This document shows positions 10,273-18,838 of a stretch of DNA of 64,000 bases, in pieces. The position numbers and the translations under genes are program-made. The stretch covers positions 1 through 64,000 of the forward strand of contig CAZUWH010000011.1 of assembly GCA_964624075.1 (NCBI GenBank), read 5' to 3'. Position 1 is the stretch's first letter. Every line of letters begins with the position of its first letter. Source of the DNA: CAZUWH01 sp964624075 (GTDB lineage: Bacteria; Pseudomonadota; Alphaproteobacteria; Rhodospirillales; Rhodospirillaceae). The notes beneath the pieces are model-generated. The model was not told the DNA's origin. It ran no database searches and saw only the letters and a list, made by a program, of their open reading frames with translations.

Positions 10273-10839
10273 GCACCGATGATGCGGCGTGAGACCCAGG
10301 CGGGCAAGGGCTGCCCGATGGGCTGGTGTGCCATAACCCTTGTTGGTCTCCCACCCATAACCGGGATGCTCCGCCGCAAGACACGCCATCAGACGATCAC
10401 GGGTGACCTTGGCCACGATGGAAGCCGCCGCTACCGATGCGGAGAGCCCGTCTCCCTTGACCAGAAGGGTGACAGGACAGGACAGGAGGGGCCCCCGGTT
10501 GCCATCGACGATGACATGGTCAACACCCTGCAAGGCCGCCATGGCCCGTTCCATGGCGCGAAAGGTGGCCTGAAGGATGTTCAGGGAATCGATTTCAGCG
10601 ACTTCGGCCTGCCCGATCCCGATGTCGGCACAATCGCGCAGGGCCGTGAAAAGGCTCTCCCGCACGGCGGGTTGCAGTTTCTTGGAGTCGTCAAGGGCCC
10701 CCAGCAGTTCTACCGAAAGACGAGTCGAATCAAGAACAACCGCTGCTACTACCACCGGACCCGCCCAGGGCCCGCGTCCAGCTTCATCGATGCCAGCGAC
10801 CCGTCCGCCCAATTGCCTCTCAAGGTTCATGTCAGGCAT
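10198..10839 (-). CDS. rnhB: Ribonuclease HII
   Basis: Ribonuclease HII cleaves the RNA strand of RNA-DNA hybrids and removes misincorporated ribonucleotides in the cytosol. Active-site acids are visible: GIDEAGRGPWAGPV (DE pair near residue 15), an aspartate in VDGNRGP (about 110), and the conserved KVTRDRLM (about 140). The ending GYGTPAHRAAL.R.G.T..HR matches the family, and the C-terminal tail adds about ten basic residues. I chose ATG 10839 (MPDMNLERQ). It lies inside the last codons of rlmE, which suggests coupling; an upstream in-frame ATG at 10917 would add 26 unconserved residues. The 3' end overlaps the tail of the decayed coiled-coil gene on the other strand. Confidence 0.93.
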   Translation of the reverse strand: MPDMNLERQLGGRVAGIDEAGRGPWAGPVVVAAVVLDSTRLSVELLGALDDSKKLQPAVRESLFTALRDCADIGIGQAEVAEIDSLNILQATFRAMERAMAALQGVDHVIVDGNRGPLLSCPVTLLVKGDGLSASVAAASIVAKVTRDRLMACLAAEHPGYGWETNKGYGTPAHRAALARLGLTPHHRCSFAPVAACLDRCCNSVAKIPRRKK

Positions 10840-11521
10840 GAGGCGGATCTCCGTGAAACCCCTGCGCGACCAGATAAATCTCCGCCGATTCCTTGCGACT
10901 GGCCGGTGGCTTGACATGACGCACCGCCGCGAAGCGGCGCTTCATCTCGGCAAGCAGGGTCTGTTCCGTACCACCCTGGAACACCTTGGCTACGAAGGCC
11001 CCGCCAGGAACCAGAACGTTCAGCGCGAACGTGCAAGCGGCCTCGACCAGAACCAGGATGCGCAGATGATCCGTCCGTCGATGGCCGATGGTATTGGGCG
11101 ACATGTCCGATAGGACCACCTCAGCCCACCCCCCTTCCAGCGCCTGCCGGAGCCGATCCGAGCTGTCGGCAGCCATGAAGTCGTGGGTCAGGCACGTAGC
11201 GCCTAACACGGGACTCCAGGGGTTGATATCGATGGCGACAACCTGTCCACCCCGCGACTGGCCGGCTTTGACCAGGGCCACGGCCACCTGTGTCCATCCT
11301 CCCGGTGCGGCACCCAGATCCACCACCCTTTGGCCCGGTTTCAGGATATGCAGCTTATCATTGAGTTCTAACAGCTTGAAGGCCGCCCGCGACCGATAGC
11401 CGAGTCGATGCGTTTCAGCCACATAGGGGTCGCTGATCTGCCGTTGCAGCCACCACGTGGAAGAGAGCTTGCGCCGTTTCGGTCTGCGTTCTTCCTCTGT
11501 GCCCTTGTGCCGATCGTCCAT
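10832..11521 (-). CDS. rlmE: 23S rRNA 2'-O-ribose methyltransferase RlmE
   Basis: RlmE (RrmJ/FtsJ) methylates U2552 of 23S rRNA late in 50S assembly, using S-adenosylmethionine. The family sequence is clear: the N-terminal KLSSTWWLQRQ with DPYV and YRSRAAFKL, the cofactor loop VDLGAAPGGWTQV (about residue 75), DMSPN, VAKVFQGG and ESAEIYLVA. These contain the K-D-K-E catalytic residues. I prefer ATG 11521 (MDDRHKGTEEERR) because the family usually has about 25-35 basic residues before KLSST. ATG 11593 is possible and would add 24 residues. The 3' end overlaps the rnhB start, so rlmE-rnhB is probably one operon, lying downstream of hslVU on the same strand. Confidence 0.92.
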   Translation of the reverse strand: MDDRHKGTEEERRPKRRKLSSTWWLQRQISDPYVAETHRLGYRSRAAFKLLELNDKLHILKPGQRVVDLGAAPGGWTQVAVALVKAGQSRGGQVVAIDINPWSPVLGATCLTHDFMAADSSDRLRQALEGGWAEVVLSDMSPNTIGHRRTDHLRILVLVEAACTFALNVLVPGGAFVAKVFQGGTEQTLLAEMKRRFAAVRHVKPPASRKESAEIYLVAQGFHGDPPHA

Positions 11522-11685
11522 CCGTTTGTCCCATGCATTCCCCTGTATCCGGTCCCCCTCTGGCCATAACCCGCCCCTCATGACTGGACTCATGCTCTTG
11601 TACTCTTTGAGCCTTGATCGGTCACAATCAAGGCGCGAAGGCATTACGGGGCCTATCAGGGCAAATTCCCCCTGCCCTGCGACTT

Positions 11686-12999
11686 CTACAGAATGAACTT
11701 GCTCAGGTCGGCGTTTCTGGCCAATTCACCGACCCGTTCATGAACCATGGCGGCATCGATGCGGATATGTTCCCCCGACCGATCGGTTGCGGTAAAGCTG
11801 ATGTCATCGAGCAGCCGTTCCATGACCGTGTGCAACCGGCGCGCCCCGATGTTCTCGATGTTGCGGTTGATCTCGGCTGCCAGATCAGCGATGGCAGCGA
11901 CAGCCTCTTCCGTGAAATCAAGGGTCACCGCCTCTGTTGCCAGGAGGGCGCAGTACTGTTTGATGAGGCTGGCTTCCGGTTCGGTGAGAATGCGGACGAA
12001 ATCATCGCGACTGAGTGCCTTCAGCTCGACTCGAATCGGCAGGCGTCCCTGGAGTTCGGGCAGCAGATCGGATGGCTTTGACAGGTGAAAGGCGCCGGAG
12101 GCAATGAACAGGATGTGATCAGTTTTGACACTGCCATGTTTGGTGGCCACAGAGGTCCCCTCGATCAAGGGCAGGAGATCGCGCTGGACCCCTTCCCGAG
12201 ATACGTCAGCCCCGCCAAGGTGTCCTTCGCGACCACAGATCTTGTCCACTTCATCGATGAAAACAATTCCATGATTTTCAACCGTATTGATCGCCTCTTT
12301 CACTACTTTGTCCTGATCCATGAGCTTGTCACCTTCCTCGGCAATCAGGAGTTTGTAGGCATCACCCACGTTCACCCGTCGTGTCCGCGTGCGTCCACCA
12401 AACATCTTGCCAACCAGATCGTTCAGGTTGAGCATGCCCATCTGCATGCCGGGAATGCCGGTGATATCCATGGTCGGCATGTTTATGGCTCCCGTATCCT
12501 GGAGCTCGATGTCGATTTCCCGGTCATTGAGCTGGTTGTCGTGCAACATCTTGCGGAACTTGGCCCGGGTTTCCGGCTGCGCGGACGTGCCAACCAGCAC
12601 ATCGAGCACCCGTTCTTCGGCCATTCCTTCGGCCTTGGCCCGCACCTGCCGGCGCAACCGTTCCCGTGCCATGGCGATGGCGGTTTCCATCAGATCCCGG
12701 ACGATGCTTTCCACGTCGCGTCCCACATAGCCGACCTCGGTGAACTTAGTTGCTTCCACCTTGAGGAACGGCGCTTGCGCGAGACGGGCCAGACGCCGCG
12801 CGATTTCGGTTTTGCCGACACCGGTCGGGCCGATCATAAGAATATTCTTAGGAAGCACCTCCTCGCGAAGTTCTCCTGTAAGTTGCTGACGCCGCCAGCG
12901 GTTGCGAAGCGCAATGGCAACGGCACGTTTAGCCTCTTCCTGACCAATGATGAACCGGTCGAGTTCAGAGACAATCTCGCGGGGGCTGAAGGCTGTCAT
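11686..12999 (-). CDS. hslU: HslU, ATPase subunit of the HslVU protease
   Basis: HslU is the AAA+ unfoldase that feeds substrates to the HslV peptidase in the cytosol. It begins FSPREIVSELDRFIIGQEEAK, and has Walker A MIGPTGVGKTEIARRLA (about residue 55), the pore motif GYVGRDVESIVRDL (about 90), Walker B GIVFIDEVDKICGR (about 248) and a C-terminus ending LSKFIL. The HslU C-terminal tail inserts into HslV to activate it, and an ending of this form is expected. Length is 437 residues, normal for the family, and a central I domain is present between about residues 110 and 240. The start overlaps the hslV stop (ATGA). The TAG stop is one of few genuine amber terminators in the window. Confidence 0.97.
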   Translation of the reverse strand: MTAFSPREIVSELDRFIIGQEEAKRAVAIALRNRWRRQQLTGELREEVLPKNILMIGPTGVGKTEIARRLARLAQAPFLKVEATKFTEVGYVGRDVESIVRDLMETAIAMARERLRRQVRAKAEGMAEERVLDVLVGTSAQPETRAKFRKMLHDNQLNDREIDIELQDTGAINMPTMDITGIPGMQMGMLNLNDLVGKMFGGRTRTRRVNVGDAYKLLIAEEGDKLMDQDKVVKEAINTVENHGIVFIDEVDKICGREGHLGGADVSREGVQRDLLPLIEGTSVATKHGSVKTDHILFIASGAFHLSKPSDLLPELQGRLPIRVELKALSRDDFVRILTEPEASLIKQYCALLATEAVTLDFTEEAVAAIADLAAEINRNIENIGARRLHTVMERLLDDISFTATDRSGEHIRIDAAMVHERVGELARNADLSKFIL

Positions 13000-13547
13000 A
13001 GGCTTTCGATGACCACGTTGTCGTTGGTATAAACACAGATGCCGGCCGCGATGGCCATGGCACGGCGGGCGATGATCTCGGCGTCGAGACCTTCCACGGT
13101 GATCAACGCCCGGGCCGCAGCCAGGGCATAATTGCCGCCCGAACCGATCCCGATCAGGCCGTCTTCGGGTTCCAGCACGTCACCGCTCCCCGTGAGGAGC
13201 AGTGAGACCATACGGTCGGCCACAACCATCATGGCCTCAAGCCGGCGCAGGTAGCGGTCAGTCCGCCAGTCCTTGGCCAGTTCGACACAGGCACGGGTCA
13301 ACTGGCCGACATGCTTTTCTAACTTGCCTTCCAGGCGTTCGAACAGCGTAAAAGCATCGGCCGTGGAGCCGGCAAACCCGGCGATGATAAGCCCCTCTCC
13401 TCCCAGCCGCCGCACCTTGCGGGCATTGGATTTGACCACCGTCTGGCCAAGAGAGACCTGTCCATCGCCGGCAACGACCACCCGCCCGGCCTTACGCACG
13501 GAAAGAATAGTCGTCCCGTGCCAATGCGCCTCGTCATTTCGTTGCAT
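12996..13547 (-). CDS. hslV: HslV, peptidase subunit of the HslVU protease
   Basis: HslV forms the double-hexamer threonine peptidase of the HslVU protease. I chose ATG 13547 (MQRNDEAHWHG) so that the propeptide is removed before the catalytic Thr in HGTTILSVRK; a further in-frame start at 13586 would add 13 residues. Family motifs are GDGQVSLGQTVVK, AGFAGSTADAFTLFERLE and IGSGGNYALAAARAL, and it ends ICVYTNDNV. Its 183 residues are the usual size. The stop overlaps hslU by 4 bases. Upstream the minus strand has AT-rich DNA (about 13575-13620) that could hold a heat-shock type promoter, but I cannot identify a clean one. Confidence 0.97.
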   Translation of the reverse strand: MQRNDEAHWHGTTILSVRKAGRVVVAGDGQVSLGQTVVKSNARKVRRLGGEGLIIAGFAGSTADAFTLFERLEGKLEKHVGQLTRACVELAKDWRTDRYLRRLEAMMVVADRMVSLLLTGSGDVLEPEDGLIGIGSGGNYALAAARALITVEGLDAEIIARRAMAIAAGICVYTNDNVVIESL

Positions 13548-13906
13548 GCCGCCTGCTATCCCGCACGTGTTAAGACAATCATTCACAAGAGTTTATCATA
13601 ACATAAGCTGAAAAACGATGCATTGTCCGCGCAGACGGGCTGGACCACCGGCTGGCCCTGATCTTCAGGAAAGGAAAACGCACACCGATCGTACATGTTA
13701 GACCGGCAAAGACATGCGTATTCCCTGGCCCATCATGGGAGGACTATCTCGTTGGCATGGTGGTTGGCATCATGGCAGGCTGCGAGAACATGCAGTGCAT
13801 CTTGAGCCGCCTACCCCTCCAGGCAGTGCTGGTATGGTCTGTCCGGCTGGGAAAATGGCTGCTCACGAGCCCGAATCTGAATCACCACCAAGAAGCTGGA
13901 TCAATC
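13548..13906. other. Spacer between hslV and the XRE gene
   Basis: About 360 bases. The part next to hslV (13570-13625) is AT-rich and is the likely hslVU promoter region. The rest shows only short frames in unrelated phases, none with a recognisable family. I see no RNA gene. Confidence 0.4.
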
Positions 13907-14335
13907 TCAGTAATTCCTGAATTCCTGACGGGCCTTCGGGTTGAGGATCCGCCAGAAGGCGCGGATCAATTCCAATGTTTCGGTGCGTTCCATGTAACCG
14001 GTCCCGTCGGGAATTGCCCCGGCTTCCTGGAGAGGGGCAGGTGTTTCCGTGTTGATGCGTTGCTGTAAGACGACCTCCGTATTGAGTCCCTGGAACAGGT
14101 GTGTCACAGGGATGTTCAGTACCTGGCAAATATCATAAAGCCGGCTGGCGCTGACCCGGTTTCTGCCCTGTTCATATTTTTGTATCTGTTGGAACGCCAT
14201 ACCGATGGCATTCGCCACCTGTTCCTGGCTCAGGCGCAAAACCTCACGCCACAGCCGTCGGCCAACATAGATATCGACCGGATCGAGCGTGTTGTCATCG
14301 TTTTCCGAGAGAACACTGTCCACTTTTTCAACCAT
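13907..14335 (-). CDS. XRE-family transcriptional regulator
   Basis: This 142-residue protein is a helix-turn-helix regulator of the type common in Alphaproteobacteria. The HTH spans about residues 18-75 (VGRRLWREVLRLSQEQVANAIG, shortened here to its LSQEQVANAIGMAFQQIQKY core, then EQGRNRVSASRLYDICQVLN). Motifs such as PVDIYVGRRL, SQEQVANAIG and FQQIQKYEQGRNRV are family hallmarks. I chose ATG 14335 (MVEKVDSVLSENDDN); an ATG at 14365 would add 10 residues. The C-terminal third (ERTETLELIRAFWRILNPKARQE) resembles the tail of these regulators. A possible sigma-70 promoter lies upstream at 14409-14437. It is divergent from hisB. Its target genes are unknown, though members of this group control stress, cell-cycle or polysaccharide genes in other species. 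Confidence 0.88.
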   Translation of the reverse strand: MVEKVDSVLSENDDNTLDPVDIYVGRRLWREVLRLSQEQVANAIGMAFQQIQKYEQGRNRVSASRLYDICQVLNIPVTHLFQGLNTEVVLQQRINTETPAPLQEAGAIPDGTGYMERTETLELIRAFWRILNPKARQEFRNY

Positions 14336-14745
14336 GTTGTTTGGTATACATGACCATAGACGCATATGCCAGAGCCAGGGAGTTGCCGGTTCCTCGAACG
14401 ACCGTATACTATTAAAGAATCTAGACCATCATGACAATGCCATAAACAGGTAAATCATTTGTCTCTGATCAATCTGATAACAGACATAGCCAGACGTATG
14501 CATCTAATACGTTTCATTCAAAATGGTATGATCACAGTCTGATAAGAGGGTTAATCCTATTACGCTCGAACTGCGAAGAACAACCTTTTCAGCACATAGA
14601 ACACGCACAGACATTTGTAAGAGAGTATAGACTGTCATGATCAACACGTATCGGCTCTGGCACGCCATCCCCTCTGGCGCAGATTGCGCCGGACTGCTAA
14701 CAAGGATGCCCGGGGGGACACGAATCGAAAGCAGGGAGTCCAACC
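14336..14745. promoter_or_regulatory. AT-rich divergent spacer between the XRE gene and hisB
   Basis: About 410 bases, clearly more AT-rich than the flanking genes up to about 14640. TCTGATAA appears twice (14475 and 14541 regions) and might be operator-like. The last 100 bases before hisB are GC-richer. I see no histidine-rich leader peptide and no clear attenuator. Confidence 0.4.
14409..14437 (-). promoter_or_regulatory. Candidate sigma-70 promoter for the XRE gene
   Basis: On the minus strand TTGTCA (14437-14432) and TAATAG (14414-14409) are separated by exactly 17 bases. This lies about 70 bases upstream of the chosen start and within the AT-rich divergent spacer. The match is moderate (5 of 6 at -35). 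Confidence 0.4.
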
Positions 14746-15345
14746 ATGCGCACGGCCCACGTTCACCGGATCACCAAGGAAACCGATATCACCGTTACCC
14801 TCAGCCTTGACGGCACGGGACTCCATGATATCCGCACAGAGGCAGGATTCCTGAATCATATGCTGGAGCAACTCTGCCGCCACAGCTTGATGGATCTGTC
14901 CCTCCATGCCACCGGTGATACCCACATCGATCTGCACCATCTGACCGAAGACACCGGCCTTGCCATCGGCGAGGCCGTTGCGCGCGCCCTTGGGACACGC
15001 CAGGGCATCAACCGTTATGGGATGGCCTATATTCCCATGGACGAGGCGCTGTTGCGGGGGGTCATTGACCTGTCCAACCGGCCTTATCTGGTATGGCAGG
15101 TAGCCTTGACTCGTCCCAGGCTGGGCGACATGGATACTGAACTGTTCAAGGAGTGGTTCCAGGCCTTCGCCAACACAGCGGGCGCTGCGGTGCATGTCGC
15201 GTGTCTGTATGGGGAGAATACCCATCATATTGTCGAAGGGTGCTACAAGGCTCTGGCACGCGCCTTGCGCCAGGCGGTCGCCATCGATTCCCGGGTCGCC
15301 GATGCCGTCCCCTCCACCAAGGGCGTACTAGGCGGTTCCCTTTGA
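14746..15345 (+). CDS. hisB: Imidazoleglycerol-phosphate dehydratase
   Basis: HisB dehydrates imidazole-glycerol phosphate to imidazole-acetol phosphate, the sixth step of histidine synthesis, in the cytosol. It is monofunctional and 199 residues long, with no N-terminal phosphatase domain. Metal-binding motifs are GFLNHMLEQLCRHSLMDL and HHLTEDTGLAIGEA in the first half, and the repeats ENTHHIVEGCYKALARAL and STKG in the second. The start follows an AGGGAGT ribosome site. hisH follows after 33 bases. Histidinol phosphatase activity is therefore expected from another gene, and a HisN-like protein is encoded at 27791-28654. Confidence 0.96.
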   Translation: MRTAHVHRITKETDITVTLSLDGTGLHDIRTEAGFLNHMLEQLCRHSLMDLSLHATGDTHIDLHHLTEDTGLAIGEAVARALGTRQGINRYGMAYIPMDEALLRGVIDLSNRPYLVWQVALTRPRLGDMDTELFKEWFQAFANTAGAAVHVACLYGENTHHIVEGCYKALARALRQAVAIDSRVADAVPSTKGVLGGSL

Positions 15346-15378
15346 CTAGCTCAAACCAGCATCGAGACAGGAGCGAGC

Positions 15379-16017
15379 GTGAACACCGTCGTCATCATCG
15401 ACTATGGATCAGGCAACCTGCGTTCAGCCGCCAAGGCATTTACGCATGTCATGGCCGAAAGCGGCAAGAGTGGCACCGTCCGGGTCTCAGCCCGGCCTGA
15501 AGAGGTGCGCGCCGCTGACCGCATTGTTCTCCCAGGCGTGGGGGCTTTCGGCGATTGCTGGCAGGGACTTGCCACCGTGCCGGGGCTGATGGAAGCCTTG
15601 ACCGAAGCCGTCATCAGGCAGGGGCGGCCGTTTCTCGGCATCTGTGTCGGCATGCAGCTTATGGCTAGCATCGGCCGCGAACATGGTGAACATGCCGGAC
15701 TGGACTGGATCAGGGGAGAGGTGGTGCCAATCGACGCGCCAACCCTGAAAGTGCCGCACATGGGATGGAACGAACTCGAACCCGTGTACCCGCATCCTTT
15801 GCTTACCGGTCTGTCTGAGCACCTCCATGCCTATTTTGTGCACAGCTACCATTTTGTTACAGCCGATCCTGGCCACCGTCTCGCCACTGTCACGTATGGC
15901 ACCCCTCTTGCGGCTATGGTCGGTCGCGACAATCTGGTCGGCACCCAATTTCATCCCGAGAAAAGCCAAGCCCTTGGTCTGATCCTGATCGCCAATTTTC
16001 TACGCTGGTCGCCGTGA
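15379..16017 (+). CDS. hisH: Imidazole glycerol phosphate synthase glutaminase subunit
   Basis: HisH is the glutamine amidotransferase partner of HisF, delivering ammonia for ring closure in histidine synthesis. It begins VVIIDYGSGNLRSAAKAF. The nucleophile Cys lies in LGICVGMQLMAS (about residue 88), and the His-Glu pair is in GTQFHPEKSQ (about 195). The length of 212 residues is usual. In many relatives hisA and hisF come next. Here hisH ends 16 bases before the convergent cobJ fusion gene, so its partner genes must be elsewhere in the genome. Confidence 0.96.
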   Translation: MNTVVIIDYGSGNLRSAAKAFTHVMAESGKSGTVRVSARPEEVRAADRIVLPGVGAFGDCWQGLATVPGLMEALTEAVIRQGRPFLGICVGMQLMASIGREHGEHAGLDWIRGEVVPIDAPTLKVPHMGWNELEPVYPHPLLTGLSEHLHAYFVHSYHFVTADPGHRLATVTYGTPLAAMVGRDNLVGTQFHPEKSQALGLILIANFLRWSP

Positions 16018-16033
16018 TCTGGTCGTAAGATCC

Positions 16034-17866
16034 TTATCCCGGGTCCTGTTGCCGTCCTCCCTGACGGTGGCTGCCATAGCCGCGCGGGGTGTAGATCCAC
16101 TCCCGGCGGCCAAGGGTGGCCCGTCGGCTCTCACTGTTGCCGACCAGAACCAGGGTCAGCATGTTAGCCTGTTCCGGGGTCAGCTCATCCAGGCGGATGA
16201 TGGTCACGTGCTCCTCTGTCCGACCCAGATTGCGGGCCAGGACCACGGGCGTTTCAGCGGCACGGTGGGCAAGCAGGATATCGCGTGCCTGGGCAAACTG
16301 GTCCCGGCGGCGTTGCGAGACCGGATTGTAGAACGCGACGACGAAATCCGCTGTTGCCGCCGCCTGGAGGCGACGGACGATGACCGGCCAGGGAGTCAGA
16401 AGATCAGACAGCGAGATAGCGCAGAAGTCGTGCCCGAGCGGCGCGCCTGCCCGTGCCGCTGCCGCCTGAGCAGCCGATACGCCGGGAACCACATCGACCG
16501 CAATCCGGTTCCAGTCGGCACGGTCCGCTTCGGCCATCAATTCGAATACCAGCGTTGCCAGGGAATAAATACCCGCATCTCCCGAGCATACCAGTGAGAC
16601 CGTCTCGCCTGCGGCGGCGAGCGCGAGGGCAGTACGGACCCGTTCTGCTTCGGCACCTATGGGGCTATCATGGCATGTCTTGTCTTCGGCAGCACGGCCC
16701 AGCAGGTCCAGGTAAAGGCCATAGCCGACCAGGTGATCCGACTCGACGATGGCCGCCGATGCGGCGGGGGTTCGCCATGCGGCAGTGCCAGGACCGATCC
16801 CGACCACATGCAACCGACCTTGTGCCCGTCCGACCCGCAGCGGGTCAATGGCAGAGGGAGCACGGGCAATGGCACAGGTGACGCGCGCGCCACGCTGTTT
16901 CTCCACCACCAGCACGGCATCAGGACCGGCAGCGGCCAGCGCCGCAGCCTCGGCCACCCCATGGCAGCCAACCGCCCGAAACACTTCCCGAGAAGGATGC
17001 ATCAGCCGTGGTGTCAGGGTTTCCAGTTCGGATGCGGACAGGAACCGGGCCGGCACGGCCAGAGTCTGGGCCAAGGCCAGCACGGCCGGTTCATCAGCCT
17101 TCAGATCAAGCGAGGCAACCACCGCCACCGACTGTGGCGACAACTTGTGACGGGCCAGGGTCAGAAAGACATGCTGAGCCAGTCGCTCCGGCAAAACGCT
17201 CCGCTCGCAGCCGACACCAACGGCCAGAGTCGGGGGGTGGAGCACCAGGGTCTGATCACTGATGGCCGCCACCCGGTCGGTGACTCGCACCGTCAGGGCT
17301 GACGGTGTTGAAGTGAACGGCGCGCCTGTCGCAGTGATCCAGTCCGCCGTGCCGGCCTCCACCCGCAACGTGACCGGTTTGTCGTCAACCAGGGCAGCCA
17401 TGACCGTCCTAACGGCAACCGGATTGGCCACACGCCAACCGGGTGGCGGCTCATCCAGGGCCAGCCCCCAGCGAACATCGCCAGCCGTGGTGATGGCCGG
17501 GGACACCGCGAACAGACGGGCCAGAACGCGGGCCAGGTCGTTGCCCCCGTGATGGCTGCCGAGCAGAGGGACCACGGCGCTGCCGTCACTGGCCACCGCT
17601 AGGACCGGCGGTTCATTTTGCTTGTCGGTCAGAACCGCTCCCAGGGCACGGATCAGGATGCTGCTCGCGCACACGCCTATGATAGCATGACCGGCCTGGA
17701 ACAACTGACGTAGGTGTGCAGCGAGATCGGTGAAGGCATCGTCGATTTCCGGCACCCGTCCTTTGGGGCCGTGCAGGCAGGCACCGGGCAGGGCATGAAG
17801 AATCCGCCGTGCCGTTCCCAGGCCCGATGGGCTAAGAACCACGACGGCTGCCGACTTCGCGCACAT
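16034..17866 (-). CDS. cobJ: CbiG/CobE-CobJ fusion: precorrin-3B C17-methyltransferase
   Basis: About 610 residues with two parts. Residues 1-345 are CbiG-like: an N-terminal domain (VVLSPSGLGTARRI, LLGSHHGGNDLARVLA) and a CobE/CbiG C-terminal domain (VGVGCERSVLPERLAQ, about 218). Residues about 350-600 are a CobJ tetrapyrrole methylase (LHVVGIGPGTA, DHLVGYGLYLDLLG, CSGDAGIYSLATLV, FYNPVSQRRRDQ). CobJ methylates C17 and contracts the corrin ring in cobalamin synthesis. CbiG-type domains open the lactone in the anaerobic route, and CobE is an accessory in the aerobic one. I cannot tell which route applies. The ATG at 17866 overlaps the cobI stop (TGATG), so the two are coupled. The rest of a cob cluster is not in the window. 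Confidence 0.9.
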   Translation of the reverse strand: MCAKSAAVVVLSPSGLGTARRILHALPGACLHGPKGRVPEIDDAFTDLAAHLRQLFQAGHAIIGVCASSILIRALGAVLTDKQNEPPVLAVASDGSAVVPLLGSHHGGNDLARVLARLFAVSPAITTAGDVRWGLALDEPPPGWRVANPVAVRTVMAALVDDKPVTLRVEAGTADWITATGAPFTSTPSALTVRVTDRVAAISDQTLVLHPPTLAVGVGCERSVLPERLAQHVFLTLARHKLSPQSVAVVASLDLKADEPAVLALAQTLAVPARFLSASELETLTPRLMHPSREVFRAVGCHGVAEAAALAAAGPDAVLVVEKQRGARVTCAIARAPSAIDPLRVGRAQGRLHVVGIGPGTAAWRTPAASAAIVESDHLVGYGLYLDLLGRAAEDKTCHDSPIGAEAERVRTALALAAAGETVSLVCSGDAGIYSLATLVFELMAEADRADWNRIAVDVVPGVSAAQAAAARAGAPLGHDFCAISLSDLLTPWPVIVRRLQAAATADFVVAFYNPVSQRRRDQFAQARDILLAHRAAETPVVLARNLGRTEEHVTIIRLDELTPEQANMLTLVLVGNSESRRATLGRREWIYTPRGYGSHRQGGRQQDPG

Positions 17867-18603
17867 CACCACCTTTCCCCCCGCCTGTGAACGAGAATCA
17901 TCGAAAAATAGGATTCCACCGATAACACCAGGGCGGCCGTCAGGGGACGGATGTGCTCCCCCGGTTGTCCAGCCCGTTCGACATGCCACGCCCTTTCGGT
18001 CAGGTCCAGACGACCAAGCACGTCTGCGATTCTGGTCAGATGGCGCCCTACCTTGATGATGGCGGCCGCTTCGGCCGTAGCCAGGGCCGCTTCGATTTCA
18101 TCGGAAGGCCGCGAGGCTGGGATGACCACCGCCCGGTCATCGAGGAATGCAAAAGGCCGCTGCACGATAGCCGAACAGGCAGCCACGGAGTTCACCCCTG
18201 GCACCACGGCAACCGGAAAACGCGCTTTCAGTCGTGCCATGAGATAGGCAAAGGAACCGAAAAACAGTGGATCCCCTTCGCACAACACGGCGACATTACG
18301 TCCTGAGGCAAGATGTATGGCAATGGCAGCTGCTCCCTGATCATAGGCAGTTTGCGCCGAAACACGATCGGCTTCAAAGCGCATCCGCAGGACGATCTCG
18401 GTTCGGTTCACACCGTCATCCAGAACCGCGGCAGCAATCCGGCGGGCAAGGCTACCCCCGCCAGACGGCGCCGGATAGGCGATCACCGTGACCATGCGGA
18501 GGATTCGCACGGCTTTCAGGGTCAGGAGTTCCGGATCACCCGGTCCCACCCCCACGCCCCAGAGCGTGCCAGAGGTACGGGCAGGCAAGAGCGTGGTGTT
18601 CAT
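17866..18603 (-). CDS. cobI: Precorrin-2 C20-methyltransferase
   Basis: CobI transfers a methyl group from S-adenosylmethionine to C20 of precorrin-2 to give precorrin-3A. The tetrapyrrole methylase motifs are in order: GVGVGPGDPELLTLKAVRIL (about residue 15), VIAYPAP, LCEGDPLFFGSFAYL (about 110), VVPGVNSVAACSA (about 133) and IKVGRHL (about 187). The length of 245 residues is typical. It starts the two-gene unit cobI-cobJ. The 235 bases upstream show a possible remnant of a cobalamin riboswitch but no clear promoter. There are no frame breaks, so the gene looks functional even though many neighbours in the window are decayed. Confidence 0.95.
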   Translation of the reverse strand: MNTTLLPARTSGTLWGVGVGPGDPELLTLKAVRILRMVTVIAYPAPSGGGSLARRIAAAVLDDGVNRTEIVLRMRFEADRVSAQTAYDQGAAAIAIHLASGRNVAVLCEGDPLFFGSFAYLMARLKARFPVAVVPGVNSVAACSAIVQRPFAFLDDRAVVIPASRPSDEIEAALATAEAAAIIKVGRHLTRIADVLGRLDLTERAWHVERAGQPGEHIRPLTAALVLSVESYFSMILVHRRGERW

Positions 18604-18639
18604 CCCCGCTGACCCTCCACGTGGATTGACGACACGTTT

Positions 18640-18760
18640 GCCCTGGCGACCGACCCGGGCGATACCTCCTTCACGCGGTAAAGCTCCGCCACGAAGAAAG
18701 TCCTGTTACGACCGGAGCCTGTCTTCAGGATGACCCGTCCCGGCACCCTAGGGGCAAGCG
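18640..18760 (-). promoter_or_regulatory. Possible eroded cobalamin riboswitch
   Basis: On the minus strand, upstream of cobI, GGTGCC (about 18750) is followed by a stretch with GTCATCC and AAGACAGGCTCCGGTCG, which resembles the 3' B12 box of cobalamin riboswitches (AGCCAGGAGACCTGCC). A stem-like tail with TTTCTTCGTGGCGG follows. The central riboswitch core (GCCACTG, GGGAAG) is not visible. This is a weak resemblance only, consistent with an internal deletion or with chance. Confidence 0.25.
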
Positions 18761-18838
18761 AGAATAGGATAGAACGTGACAGACTTCCACGGCTGCGTTA
18801 TGATTCTATCTATAGTTGTATAACGGAAGAGGTACGCG

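Noticed and set aside
14366..14745. Histidine leader peptide with attenuator before hisB
   Set aside because: No run of histidine codons and no clear alternative stem-loops are visible in the spacer.
18604..18838. Functional cobalamin riboswitch
   Set aside because: The conserved core elements are not visible; only fragments resembling the two ends are present, so I list it only as an eroded candidate.
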